DNA of 51,578 nt from an uncultured Muribaculaceae bacterium (GTDB lineage Bacteria > Bacteroidota > Bacteroidia > Bacteroidales > Muribaculaceae): NCBI GenBank assembly GCA_910584545.1, contig CAJUBC010000010.1:1-51578 (forward strand). Reading direction: 5' to 3'. The notes under the pieces were generated by a model that made no database searches, had not been told where the DNA came from, and saw only the letters and a program-made list of their open reading frames with translations. Position numbers and translations under genes: made by a program. Positions 24,997-32,930 of this stretch are shown here, one piece after another; position 1 is the stretch's first letter, and each line of letters opens with the position of its first letter.

Positions 24997-26240
24997 TGAT
25001 GGCCGACAGCAATTTAATCATAAGAAACGTCAAGGTGGTGACTCCGAAGGGCGACAGCGCCCGCCGGGGTTCCACCATGTCGGAACTGAGCGTGACGGAG
25101 GATGCCTCCATCGTCATCACCGACGGCGTCATCACTTACGTGGGCCCGTCAGATGACATCCGCATAGAGGCTGATGTCGATTACAACATCCTTGACGGAG
25201 AGGGCAATGTTGCTCTGCCGGGATTTGTCGACTCCCACACCCATCTGATTTTCGGTGGTTTCCGTCCCGATGAATTCGAATGGCGCCTGAAGGGTGATTC
25301 CTACATGAGCATCATGGAGCGCGGCGGTGGTATACAGAGCACTGTCAACGCCACGCGCGGCGAGTCGCTCGAGGCCCTCGTGGAGAAGGCACGCTGGTTT
25401 ATCGACCGCATGGTCGACATGGGCGTAACCACGGTGGAGGCAAAGAGCGGCTACGGCCTCGACACTGAGTCCGAAATGAAGATGCTCGATGCCATCGACA
25501 CTCTCGCCCGTGACGAGGAGACTCCGCTTTCGGTAGTGGCCACATTCCTCGGTGCTCACGCTGTTCCCAAGGAGTATAAGGGTAGGACCTCCGAGTACAT
25601 CGACCTGATGATCCGCGAGATGCTTCCCGCGGCCAAGGGGAAGGCCAAGTTCTGCGACATCTTCACTGAAAAGAATGTCTTCGAGATTGAGGACTCCCGC
25701 CGATTCCTTACCGCTGCGCGCGATGCCGGTTTCAAGCTCAAACTCCATGCCGATGAGATTGTAACTCTCGGCGGTGCCGAACTTGCTGCCGAGATGGATG
25801 CAGTTTCGGCCGACCATCTGCTGCATGTCAGCGACGAGGGTGTACGCCGCATGGCGGAGAAAGGCACGGTGGCTACGCTCCTTCCGCTGACTGCTTTCGC
25901 CCTCAAGGAACCTTTCGCTCCCGCCAGGAAGTTCATCGATGCCGGCGCGGCAGTGGCTCTCGCCACCGACCTGAATCCGGGAAGTTGCTTCTCCGGTTCG
26001 ATTCCGCTGACCATCGCGCTCGCCTGCATCTACATGAATATGTCGATAGAGGAGACAATCACGGCCCTCACCATCAATGGAGCCGCGGCTCTCGACATGG
26101 CCGGTGAGACCGGTTCGCTCGAGATCGGCAAGAGGGGAGACGTGGTCATTCTCGAGTTCGATAATTTCAGGATGCTGCCTTACTACGTGGGCATGAACTG
26201 TGTCCGCAATACAGTGAGCCGCGGACGGCTCGTTAAATGA
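24996..26240 (+). CDS. hutI: Imidazolonepropionase
   Basis: A 414-residue amidohydrolase that opens 4-imidazolone-5-propanoate to N-formiminoglutamate. Metal and substrate motifs of the HutI family are present: DSHTHLIFGGFR (about 72-83), GGGIQSTVNATR, KSGYGLDTESE, LHADE, and ATDLNPGSCF with the metal-binding Asp. The composite-domain strands wrap around at both ends (IVITDGVITYVG near 35-46, GDVVILE near 382-388). Start either at 24996 or at the next codon 24999, both ATG; the first overlaps the ftcD stop by one base. Third gene of the hut operon. Confidence 0.96.
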   Translation: MMADSNLIIRNVKVVTPKGDSARRGSTMSELSVTEDASIVITDGVITYVGPSDDIRIEADVDYNILDGEGNVALPGFVDSHTHLIFGGFRPDEFEWRLKGDSYMSIMERGGGIQSTVNATRGESLEALVEKARWFIDRMVDMGVTTVEAKSGYGLDTESEMKMLDAIDTLARDEETPLSVVATFLGAHAVPKEYKGRTSEYIDLMIREMLPAAKGKAKFCDIFTEKNVFEIEDSRRFLTAARDAGFKLKLHADEIVTLGGAELAAEMDAVSADHLLHVSDEGVRRMAEKGTVATLLPLTAFALKEPFAPARKFIDAGAAVALATDLNPGSCFSGSIPLTIALACIYMNMSIEETITALTINGAAALDMAGETGSLEIGKRGDVVILEFDNFRMLPYYVGMNCVRNTVSRGRLVK

Positions 26241-27784
26241 AAATAAAAAGAAAACAACAAGATATGGAAAAACTTAAAGAATATGCCATCGGCTCTTCCG
26301 ATCTTACCTACGATCTGATCGAGCGCATCCTTAACGATGGCACCCATCTCGTCCTCTCCGACGAGGCTATCGCCAAAATCAAGCATTGCAGGGAGTTCCT
26401 CGACCGCAAGACCGATGAGAACACCGTGCCCATCTATGGCGTGACCACCGGTTTCGGTTCGCTTTGCAGCAAACACATCAGCTCCGACGAGCTCTCCAAA
26501 CTTCAGGAGAACCTGGTGAAGAGCCACAGCTGCTCGGTCGGTACTCCCGTGGACCGCACCGTGGTGAAGCTGATGCTTCTTCTCAAGGCCCACGCGCTTT
26601 CCAAGGGCTTCTCCGGTGTGCAGGTGGAGACCGTGCAGCGTATCCTTGATTTCTACAACAACGATGTACTTCCCGTGGTCTACGACCGCGGCTCGCTCGG
26701 CGCATCGGGTGACCTCGCTCCGCTGGCCAACCTCTTCCTCCCGCTCATCGGCGAGGGTCTGGTAGAGTATAAGGGTAAGGTCATCAAAGGCAGCGAGGCT
26801 CTCAACATCATGGGCTGGAGACCTATCCGCCTCAAATCGAAAGAGGGTCTGGCTCTGCTCAACGGTACTCAGTTCATGAGCGCCAACGGTATCAAGGCCC
26901 TCATCGACGGATGGCACCTCGTGAACTGCTTCGACCTCTTCGGTGCTATATCTCTGGAGGCTTTCGACGGTCGCATCGAGCCGTTCTGGGACTGCATCCA
27001 GCAGGTTCGTCCTCATCAGGGTCAGATCGACACCGGCCGCGTGTTCCGTTCCCTCCTCAAGGGTAGCGAGATCATCGCTCGTCCGAAGGAGCATGTGCAG
27101 GATCCCTATTCGTTCCGCTGCATCCCGCAGGTTCACGGAGCCGTTAAGGATGCCATGCGTCATGTGACCGATGTGCTTCACATCGAGATCAACTCCGTAA
27201 CTGACAATCCGACTGTATTCCCCGATGACGACCTCGTGGTATCGGGAGGTAACTTCCATGGCGAGCCGATCGCTCTCGTGTTTGACTATATGGGTGTCGC
27301 CCTCAGCGAACTCGGTAACATCTCCGAACGTCGCGTGGCTCAGCTTATCGACGGTCTTCGCGGTCTTCCCGAGTTCCTCGTTGCTAAACCGGGCCTCAAC
27401 TCCGGATTCATGATTCCTCAGTATGCCGCTGCTTCGATGGTTAGCCAGAACAAGATGTACGCTTGGCCGGCATCGTGCGACTCCATCGTAAGCTCCAACG
27501 GACAGGAGGACCTCGTGTCGATGGGTGCCAACGCAGCGACCAAACTCCACAAGATCATCGCCAACCTGAAGTACATTGCAGGCATCGAGCTGATGAACGC
27601 CGCCCAGGGTATCGAGTTCCGTCGCCCGCTCAAGTCCTCTCCCTATATCGAGAGCGTGCTGAAGGCTTATCGCGAGGTGGTGCCCTTCGTGGAGGATGAT
27701 GTGGTCATGGCCGATTACATCGCCGACACCATGAAGTTCCTCGAGAATTTCGAGGTGAAGATTCCCGTAGATCCGGAGATCTGA
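26237..27784 (+). CDS. hutH: Histidine ammonia-lyase
   Basis: A 515-residue enzyme that removes ammonia from L-histidine to form urocanate, the first step of the pathway. GSLGASGDLAPLANL near residue 150 holds the Ala-Ser-Gly that cyclises to the electrophilic MIO group. GVTTGFGS (about 64-71), NGTQFMSA and the later FHGEPIALVFDYMG and QDLVSMGA-like segments are standard. The start at 26237 overlaps hutI as ATGA; an ATG at 26264 (MEKLKEYAIGSS) is an equally good choice, since the first nine residues are just a Lys-rich run. Its place as fourth gene, after the later steps, is a known arrangement in Bacteroidales. Confidence 0.96.
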   Translation: MKIKRKQQDMEKLKEYAIGSSDLTYDLIERILNDGTHLVLSDEAIAKIKHCREFLDRKTDENTVPIYGVTTGFGSLCSKHISSDELSKLQENLVKSHSCSVGTPVDRTVVKLMLLLKAHALSKGFSGVQVETVQRILDFYNNDVLPVVYDRGSLGASGDLAPLANLFLPLIGEGLVEYKGKVIKGSEALNIMGWRPIRLKSKEGLALLNGTQFMSANGIKALIDGWHLVNCFDLFGAISLEAFDGRIEPFWDCIQQVRPHQGQIDTGRVFRSLLKGSEIIARPKEHVQDPYSFRCIPQVHGAVKDAMRHVTDVLHIEINSVTDNPTVFPDDDLVVSGGNFHGEPIALVFDYMGVALSELGNISERRVAQLIDGLRGLPEFLVAKPGLNSGFMIPQYAAASMVSQNKMYAWPASCDSIVSSNGQEDLVSMGANAATKLHKIIANLKYIAGIELMNAAQGIEFRRPLKSSPYIESVLKAYREVVPFVEDDVVMADYIADTMKFLENFEVKIPVDPEI

Positions 27785-28533
27785 TGAATCTTTCGAAAAC
27801 CAAGCTGCAGGTCTACAGCAATCTCGCCACGGCAAAGATGCGCCGTAAGCGCGGTCTTTTCATCGTGGAGGGTTGCAAGAGTGTGGCTGACACATGGAGT
27901 GCCTTCGATGTGGAGGCAATCCTGCGAGCAGAGGGGTCCGACTTTTCCGTTGAGGGCTGTCGGGCCCCCCTCTTCACTCTCAGCGAGGAGGAGATGAGGC
28001 GCGTGTCGAACCTGACTACCCGTCAGGAGGCGATAGGCGTTTACCGCATACCTGCCGACGAGGAGGCCGGATATCTATCTGTCGATCCGGAGGGCTTGTA
28101 TCTGTTGCTTGACGGAGTGCAGGACCCGGGAAATCTCGGTACCATATTACGCACATGCCATTGGTTCGGTATCACCACTGTTTTCACTTCGCGTGACACT
28201 GTCGATATCTATAATCCGAAGACGGTTCAGGCCACGATGGGTTCTCTTGGCCGGGTAAAGGTGGTGTATCTCGACCTTGCGGAGCTGATCGGGTCCAATC
28301 CTGAGATGCCTGTCTACGGTACTCTGCTCGAGGGGGAGGATCTTTTCCACGCCCATCTGCAGCGGCGCGGTTTCATTGTCATGGGGAACGAGGGGAACGG
28401 CATATCGGAGAATATCCGGAAACTTATAGATAATCCAATCACGATTCCTCCGTATGGCCGTGACCACGGGGAATCTTTGAATGTGGCGGTGGCGACCGCG
28501 ATAACGGTCGCCTGGTTCAGAGGAAAAATCTGA
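27784..28533 (+). CDS. SpoU/TrmH-family RNA 2'-O-methyltransferase
   Basis: A 249-residue SPOUT methyltransferase. The N-terminal part (about 1-95; KRGLFIVEGCKSVADT...) is the substrate-binding domain. The C-terminal knot carries DGVQDPGNLGTILRTC (motif 1, with Asn and Arg of the active site), FIVMGNEGNGIS (motif 2) and ESLNVAVATAI (motif 3). It probably methylates a ribose in rRNA or tRNA with S-adenosylmethionine; the target cannot be read from the sequence. ATG and the hutH stop share one base, so it is translated from the hut transcript unless it has an internal promoter, which I do not see. Its codon bias is weaker than that of the hut genes, so it may be a later addition. Confidence 0.9.
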   Translation: MNLSKTKLQVYSNLATAKMRRKRGLFIVEGCKSVADTWSAFDVEAILRAEGSDFSVEGCRAPLFTLSEEEMRRVSNLTTRQEAIGVYRIPADEEAGYLSVDPEGLYLLLDGVQDPGNLGTILRTCHWFGITTVFTSRDTVDIYNPKTVQATMGSLGRVKVVYLDLAELIGSNPEMPVYGTLLEGEDLFHAHLQRRGFIVMGNEGNGISENIRKLIDNPITIPPYGRDHGESLNVAVATAITVAWFRGKI

Positions 28534-28578
28534 AAATTGAGAATTTAGAATTAAGAATTTAATAACTGATTTAAGACT

Positions 28579-29367
28579 ATGGAAAATAAAGTAACTGTCG
28601 AACTTAGGAATCTTACCACCGGTTATGTGGCGCGAAGCAGTCGCGTGCTTATTGAGAAGAATGTGAATGCTTCCCTGCATGAGGGGGAATTCTGTTGCCT
28701 TTTAGGACCGAACGGAGCTGGTAAAAGTACGTTATTGCGCACCTTGTCCGGTTTTATGCCTCCGTTGTCGGGTACTGTGATGCTTTTTGACCGTCCGCTC
28801 GGAGCATATTCCGATCAGGAGTTGTCGCGCAAGATAAGTGTAGTGTTGAGCGACCGACCGTCGGTCACATCTATGAATGTTGAGCAGCTTGTGGCTCTCG
28901 GCCGCAGTCCATATACAGGCTTCTGGGGCCGTCTCACTGACCGTGACCATAAGGTAGTGGAGCATTCCATGGAATTGGCAGCTGTCGATTCGTTCCGTCA
29001 CCGTCTTGTCGACACGCTAAGTGACGGTGAAAGACAGCGTGTGATGATCGCCAAGGCCCTTGCGCAGGAGACACCGGTGATATTCCTTGACGAACCTACT
29101 GCCTTCCTCGATTTCCCGAGTAAGGCGGAGATGATGCGTATTCTGCGCCATCTGGCGCATAAAGAGGGCAAGACCGTCATGCTATCCACCCACGATATCA
29201 ACATGGCCCTTGACCTTGCCGACTCCCTGTGGCTTGTAGACAAGCGGACAGGAATGGAGACCGGCACCACTGCCGAGCTCGCCGAATCCGGTGCTCTCGC
29301 CCGCTACTTCGCCGCCCCCGGCATATCCTTCGACAAAGCAGCCATGCAATTCACCCTAAAGAAATAG
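28579..29367 (+). CDS. ABC transporter ATP-binding protein, FecE/BtuD/HmuV type, without partners
   Basis: A 262-residue single-cassette ATPase. Walker A GPNGAGKST (about 44-52), signature LSDGERQRVMIAKALAQ, Walker B VIFLDEPTAFLD and the switch His in LSTHDI are complete. The sequence style (ALGRSPYTGFWGRLTDRD..., LWLVDK) is that of importers for iron-siderophore, heme or cobalamin, which work with a FecCD-type permease and a binding protein. Neither partner gene is next to it: trmH lies upstream and a repeat block downstream. It may work with a permease encoded elsewhere, or the partners were lost. The 45-base gap before it is very AT-rich (GAATTTAGAATTAAGAATTT), and no promoter stands out. 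Confidence 0.88.
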   Translation: MENKVTVELRNLTTGYVARSSRVLIEKNVNASLHEGEFCCLLGPNGAGKSTLLRTLSGFMPPLSGTVMLFDRPLGAYSDQELSRKISVVLSDRPSVTSMNVEQLVALGRSPYTGFWGRLTDRDHKVVEHSMELAAVDSFRHRLVDTLSDGERQRVMIAKALAQETPVIFLDEPTAFLDFPSKAEMMRILRHLAHKEGKTVMLSTHDINMALDLADSLWLVDKRTGMETGTTAELAESGALARYFAAPGISFDKAAMQFTLKK

Positions 29368-29387
29368 TCCCCGGCGAGCCAGCATGA

Positions 29388-29630
29388 GTGCTGTCCGACA
29401 AGCGCGGTCGCGAAGCTACGGAACCCCGATGCTCCGCATCGAGGTCCATTAGTGCGCGATCGCACCTCGGAGAGGTGAGACCACGCAAGAACGACCGCTC
29501 TTACCAACGCTCCACTGAGGTGAGACCCCATAACGACGACCGCGCTATCCACCACGCCTCCGAAATGCGACTTTGCAACAGCGACCGAGCAGACCTCGAC
29601 GCGGAGCGTCGGGTTTCCTTAGCTTCGCAT
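29388..29630. repeat. Hairpin-rich repeat block with a 45-nt period
   Basis: GACCG(C/A) recurs at 29493, 29538 and 29583, exactly 45 bases apart. Around the units lie hairpins of one design, arm-TCC or GGA-arm, with different arms: CGATGC/GCATCG (29427-29441), CACCTC/GAGGTG (29463-29477), CGACGC/GCGTCG (29597-29611), and a decayed CACT/GGTG pair (29510-29525 region). The arms differ but pairing is kept, as in a structured element copied and diverged. In one frame (GTG at 29388 to 29723) it would encode 15-residue repeats (NDRSYQRSTEVRPH, NDDRAIHHASEMRLC, NSDRADLDAERR), but the composition looks like a translated repeat, not a protein. This 345-base gap holds nothing else I recognise. Confidence 0.6.
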
Positions 29631-29712
29631 TCGCGCATGTTGACGATTCATTTTGACCATAGATGTAATTTTCACAGTGAAATTGCGTCTATCTATATAA
29701 AATGGTTTATTG

Positions 29713-29928
29713 ATGTCGAATAAAGCTAAGAGAAGTCTTTCACTCGTTATGATGGTGGTCGGGCTTGCTGTATTGATCGGGCTCGCACTCAGTCGCAAAT
29801 TCTTCGGTGTTCAGCATGACACTTGGCAATACCTCGCTGCCCCTTTGTGGATTTGCTTCTTCGGAGTCCTATATCGCAATTTCAGCTTGGCTGTGAAGGA
29901 GGATAAGAAGTATGGCCCGATAAAATAG
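29713..29928 (+). CDS. Small two-span membrane protein
   Basis: A 71-residue protein of unknown function. Two hydrophobic stretches (SLVMMVVGLAVLIGLAL, about 9-25; YLAAPLWICFFGVLY, about 40-54) and a basic C-terminal tail suggest a small inner-membrane hairpin with both ends inside. Start at the ATG 29713; a TTG directly before it is also in frame. The 5' side abuts the repeat block, and the AraC-type regulator begins 15 bases after its stop, so the two may be cotranscribed. Not a family I can name. Confidence 0.6.
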   Translation: MSNKAKRSLSLVMMVVGLAVLIGLALSRKFFGVQHDTWQYLAAPLWICFFGVLYRNFSLAVKEDKKYGPIK

Positions 29929-29943
29929 ATCAGGTCACTTGCT

Positions 29944-30774
29944 ATGACTAAGGCCAGTAGTATTCCTTTTTCGCGGATGCAGAATATCTCCGCTACCGGG
30001 ACGTTCGTGAAGCGGTTCGGTAAACCGGGGAACGTTCCAATGAAACCGTATGCCCACCGTGATGATTATTATGTAATCGCGCTCCTGACCGATGGTAGCG
30101 CAGAGGTCGAGATCGATTTCGAAAGGAAACGCCGCGGTGCCGGAGATATACTGGTGGTATCCCCGTGTCAGGTTCACAGCAAACCTGCTGATGAGGAGTG
30201 GAATGCCGACGGTTGGATGTTGGCTCTATCTCCCGAGATGCTTTCGGAACAGGAAGCCGGCGTTTTGGAGGAATATTCAATATCGCCAAAACCCATGAGT
30301 CCCGGCGTGGTGGTGATTGACGATATTGTGACTATATGCCGCATGATGGATCATAACAAAGAGAATGCTTCTATCTTTAACGCTCTTGCCTTAGCTGTCA
30401 AGAGTATCGTGTTGTCCACGCTATGCTCCTCTGACTCTCAAATATCCGGTCGATACCGCGCTATTACCCTCAAATTCAGGAAACTGCTTGAAAAACATCT
30501 TTTGGCGGAGAAACGACCGACTGCATACGCGGAAATGCTCAATATTTCCGAAATATATTTGAATGAAGCCGTGAAAGGTGCGACAGGTCTGAGTGTCAGT
30601 GCCTATATCCGGAACTTGGTGATCTTACAGGCGAAGAGGCAGTTGACTTATACAACATTGTCAGCTAAGGAAATAGCATACCAACTCGGTTATCAAGATT
30701 ATTCCTATTTCTCGAAACTATTCGCCAAGAGTACAGGTTTGTCACCATCGGAATATCGCAAAAACCTTAAATAG
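29944..30774 (+). CDS. AraC-family transcriptional regulator
   Basis: A 276-residue regulator. Residues about 30-110 form a cupin-like sensor (HRDDYYVIALLTDGSAEVEI..., GDILVVSPCQVHS). The C-terminal 100 residues hold the two helix-turn-helix units, with the family signature LSAKEIAYQLGYQDYSYFSKLFAKSTGLSPSEYR. The next genes on the same strand are a DUF4405 membrane protein and, further on, a TolC-HlyD-MFS efflux set, so it may control them in answer to a small molecule (inference from position). It probably shares a transcript with the preceding small membrane protein gene. Confidence 0.92.
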   Translation: MTKASSIPFSRMQNISATGTFVKRFGKPGNVPMKPYAHRDDYYVIALLTDGSAEVEIDFERKRRGAGDILVVSPCQVHSKPADEEWNADGWMLALSPEMLSEQEAGVLEEYSISPKPMSPGVVVIDDIVTICRMMDHNKENASIFNALALAVKSIVLSTLCSSDSQISGRYRAITLKFRKLLEKHLLAEKRPTAYAEMLNISEIYLNEAVKGATGLSVSAYIRNLVILQAKRQLTYTTLSAKEIAYQLGYQDYSYFSKLFAKSTGLSPSEYRKNLK

Positions 30775-30822
30775 TACAACTGTTGCCTAATTGTCGCCAT
30801 TCCCGGAACTGCAGATTCATTG

Positions 30823-30831
30823 TAATTTTGC
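30823..30831 (+). promoter_or_regulatory. Candidate -7 element for the DUF4405 gene
   Basis: TAATTTTGC, 24 bases before the ATG at 30856. No consensus -33 element at the right distance, which would suit control by the neighbouring AraC-type activator. Confidence 0.5.
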
Positions 30832-30855
30832 GAAGTAATTCAAATAAAAACAGAA

Positions 30856-31281
30856 ATGACACCTGCAAAAAGACTCAAGGTTTGTAACCGATCGCTGGGA
30901 ATTGTTCTCATTCTGATGCTTATCTCCGGCATACAGTTAGAGGTGACATCTGGTCGGTATGCCTGGTCGGTATGGGTACATATCGTACTCGGAATCATAC
31001 TGACGGCACTCTCGCTCTACCATATCCATCTCCACTATAAGAGCGACAACTGGCTCGCCCGCTTTGTGAAAAACAAGAATACGGTGACCCGCGTTCTATG
31101 GTGGGTATTCCTGCTGACAGCCATAACGGGTATCGCAACCACAATAGTGTGGATTATAGGACAGCACCATTCTCCTCTCGGAGGCATCCATGGCAAAATC
31201 GGCTTCCTGATGTTCATAGTGGCCCTAATCCACGTAATCAGACATATACATAAGCAGAAAGCCTTGAAACACAATAGATAA
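30856..31281 (+). CDS. DUF4405-type four-helix membrane protein
   Basis: A 141-residue inner-membrane protein with four predicted helices. Histidines are placed at helix ends (VWVHIVLGI, LYHIHLHY, GQHHSPLGGIHGKIGF, ALIHVIRHIHK), a pattern like that of cytochrome b561-type heme-binding proteins. I assign it to DUF4405 from this layout. Heme binding or a redox role is possible but not shown. It lies 81 bases after the AraC-type regulator with its own -7-like element, and 335 bases before the efflux operon. Confidence 0.75.
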   Translation: MTPAKRLKVCNRSLGIVLILMLISGIQLEVTSGRYAWSVWVHIVLGIILTALSLYHIHLHYKSDNWLARFVKNKNTVTRVLWWVFLLTAITGIATTIVWIIGQHHSPLGGIHGKIGFLMFIVALIHVIRHIHKQKALKHNR

Positions 31282-31373
31282 GCATCATCTTATCACTCTA
31301 AAACCTCATCTCAAACACCCCTTTCCATCAGAAAATATAACCGCCGGAAGGGGGCTTATTTCAAAAATTTTTG

Positions 31374-31382
31374 TAATTTTGC
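31374..31382 (+). promoter_or_regulatory. Candidate -7 element for the efflux operon leader
   Basis: TAATTTTGC fits TAnnTTTG; the -33 region is not consensus. It would give a leader of about 230 nt before the TolC-type gene. Confidence 0.5.
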
Positions 31383-31410
31383 AGTGCGGTTTATACAGAG
31401 CCACCTTGAT

Positions 31411-31506
31411 ATGAACAGCTGTACTGACAGACAAATCAAATTCCATCCTTACATAAGAAACTGGGGATTCCTCGAAAATTGGAAGAGCACCGGGCATATC
31501 TCCTAA
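31411..31506 (+). CDS. Possible 31-residue leader peptide before the efflux operon
   Basis: ATG at 31411, stop TAA at 31504-31506, encoding 31 residues (MNSCTDRQIK...STGHIS) with several aromatic residues. It begins about 28 bases after a -7-like element and lies in the otherwise empty 335-base gap before the TolC-type gene. No family resemblance and no direct sign of translation; short frames also occur by chance. Its place before a hairpin that ends 16 bases ahead of the next start makes a leader peptide worth considering. Confidence 0.3.
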   Translation: MNSCTDRQIKFHPYIRNWGFLENWKSTGHIS

Positions 31507-31573
31507 TAGTCGTAAAAGTCGCATAACTGACGGCTGAACTCATCATATCCTTACATTCATATTTGTCACTTTC

Positions 31574-31600
31574 GGACAGGCCTGAAAGCATGGCTTGTCC
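31574..31600 (+). promoter_or_regulatory. Hairpin just upstream of the TolC-type start
   Basis: GGACAGGCC (31574-31582) pairs with GGCTTGTCC (31592-31600): nine pairs, one of them G-T, with a 9-nt loop. No T-run, so not a terminator. Being 16 bases before the ATG at 31617, it could hide the ribosome-binding region. Confidence 0.5.
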
Positions 31601-31616
31601 CTAATCATTATCAGCA

Positions 31617-32930
31617 ATGAACAATCCTCGATTGCTCGCCATGCTGCTGTGCGCGGCATTGGCGGGCGACGGAGTGTGCGTGTGCGCCCGGTCTGTGATC
31701 ACTCTCGAAGAGATTTTCGCCAGCGCCGAAGCACACAGCATACAACTGAAACCGTCACATTCAGCCATTACAGAGGCTGAACAAGAAACGGCAGTGGCCC
31801 GCAGCGGTCGACTGCCTGATATCAACATGTCGCTGTCGCTTAGCTATGTTGGCGACGGATTCACCACTAAACGCAATTTTGGCGATTATGAGAAAGCACC
31901 GATTCCGCACTTGGGCAACGGACTGTCACTTAATGTGACTCAACGAGTCTATACCGGCGGAGCTGTGACCAACGCCATCCGTCTGGCTCAGCTGAAGGAG
32001 ACTGCGGCGCGATTTGCCGAAGATTTCCAGCGCGACAACATCCGGTTCCGTCTAACCGGTTATTATCTCGACATCTATAAATACACCAACCTGCGCCAGG
32101 TGGTGGTGAGCAACATCGGAGCGGCACGCAAGGTGCTTGCCGACATGCAAGCCCGCTACGAGCAGGGAACAGCACTGCTCAACGACATAACCCGCTATGA
32201 GTTATTGGTCTCGAACTTAGAACTTGAACTGACACGGATAGACAATACACTGACGATCCTTAACGATGACCTTGTGACAACCGCTGGTATGCCACAGGGA
32301 ACAGAGGTTGTTCCCGATTCCACTATACTTGAGAGGAGCCTTCCGGAGCAAACCGAGGAATGGTGGCTCAAGGAAGCGCGAGAACAGTCTCCCTCGCTTC
32401 ATCTCGCAAGGGCAGGGGTGGACATAAGCCGGAAGGCGGAGGATATCGTTCGCTCCGAACGTTTGCCTAAAGTCGGATTGCAGGCGGCATGGAATATAGA
32501 CGGACCTATCCTTACTGAAATACCGCCCATCGACCGCAATCTCAGCTATTGGTTTGTTGGAGTTGGAGTCGAGTATAATCTCTCATCGCTCTATAAGAGC
32601 AATAAGTCATTGGCGCGAAGCAAGATGGCTACTCAGCGGGCTACGGAGGAATTAGATGCCGCAGTTGAGAATGTGTCATTGGCGGTAAAGGCCGACCATG
32701 TCCGGTATCTCGAGGCATACGAGGAACTGAAAACCCGCATCAAGAGTGTGGAACTCGCCGAGCGCAATTACCGGACAATATCCACACGTTACGCGGCCGA
32801 CATGGCGCTGATCACCGACATGCTCGATGCCGCCAATGTCCGTCTCGACGCGCAGCAGCAGCTTGTCAACGCACGTATCAACATTATCTATTATTATTAC
32901 AAACTCCTTTTTACTTCAGGAAAAATATGA
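31617..32930 (+). CDS. TolC-family outer-membrane efflux protein
   Basis: A 437-residue exported protein. Signal peptide about 1-24. The long alpha-helical repeats with Ala/Glu/Arg-rich heptads and the paired motifs (SGRLPDINMSLSLSY..., SERLPKVGLQAAWNI...) are those of the outer-membrane factor family; both repeat halves are visible. It forms the trimeric channel through which a periplasmic adaptor and an inner-membrane pump export substrates. First gene of the TolC-HlyD-MFS set; its stop overlaps the next start by 4 bases (ATGA). It is intact, although the adaptor and pump downstream are damaged. Confidence 0.92.
   Translation: MNNPRLLAMLLCAALAGDGVCVCARSVITLEEIFASAEAHSIQLKPSHSAITEAEQETAVARSGRLPDINMSLSLSYVGDGFTTKRNFGDYEKAPIPHLGNGLSLNVTQRVYTGGAVTNAIRLAQLKETAARFAEDFQRDNIRFRLTGYYLDIYKYTNLRQVVVSNIGAARKVLADMQARYEQGTALLNDITRYELLVSNLELELTRIDNTLTILNDDLVTTAGMPQGTEVVPDSTILERSLPEQTEEWWLKEAREQSPSLHLARAGVDISRKAEDIVRSERLPKVGLQAAWNIDGPILTEIPPIDRNLSYWFVGVGVEYNLSSLYKSNKSLARSKMATQRATEELDAAVENVSLAVKADHVRYLEAYEELKTRIKSVELAERNYRTISTRYAADMALITDMLDAANVRLDAQQQLVNARINIIYYYYKLLFTSGKI

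Noticed and set aside
26183..27835. A 550-codon open frame on the minus strand opposite hutH
   Set aside because: It mirrors hutH exactly. The strong C-ending codon bias of hutH removes stop codons on the other strand. The product has no recognisable domain and is low in hydrophobic order.
28534..28578. AT-rich GAATTT/GAATTAAG run before the ABC ATPase as a promoter or insertion remnant
   Set aside because: No TAnnTTTG or TTTG pair at the right spacing and no inverted ends. Such AT-rich runs are common in Bacteroidales intergenic DNA.
29388..29723. 111-codon frame over the repeat block as a protein gene
   Set aside because: It starts at a GTG, has Arg/Ser/Asp-rich composition set by the hairpin repeats, and no plausible ribosome-binding site. 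I treat it as a repeat element, although the 15-residue period is noted.
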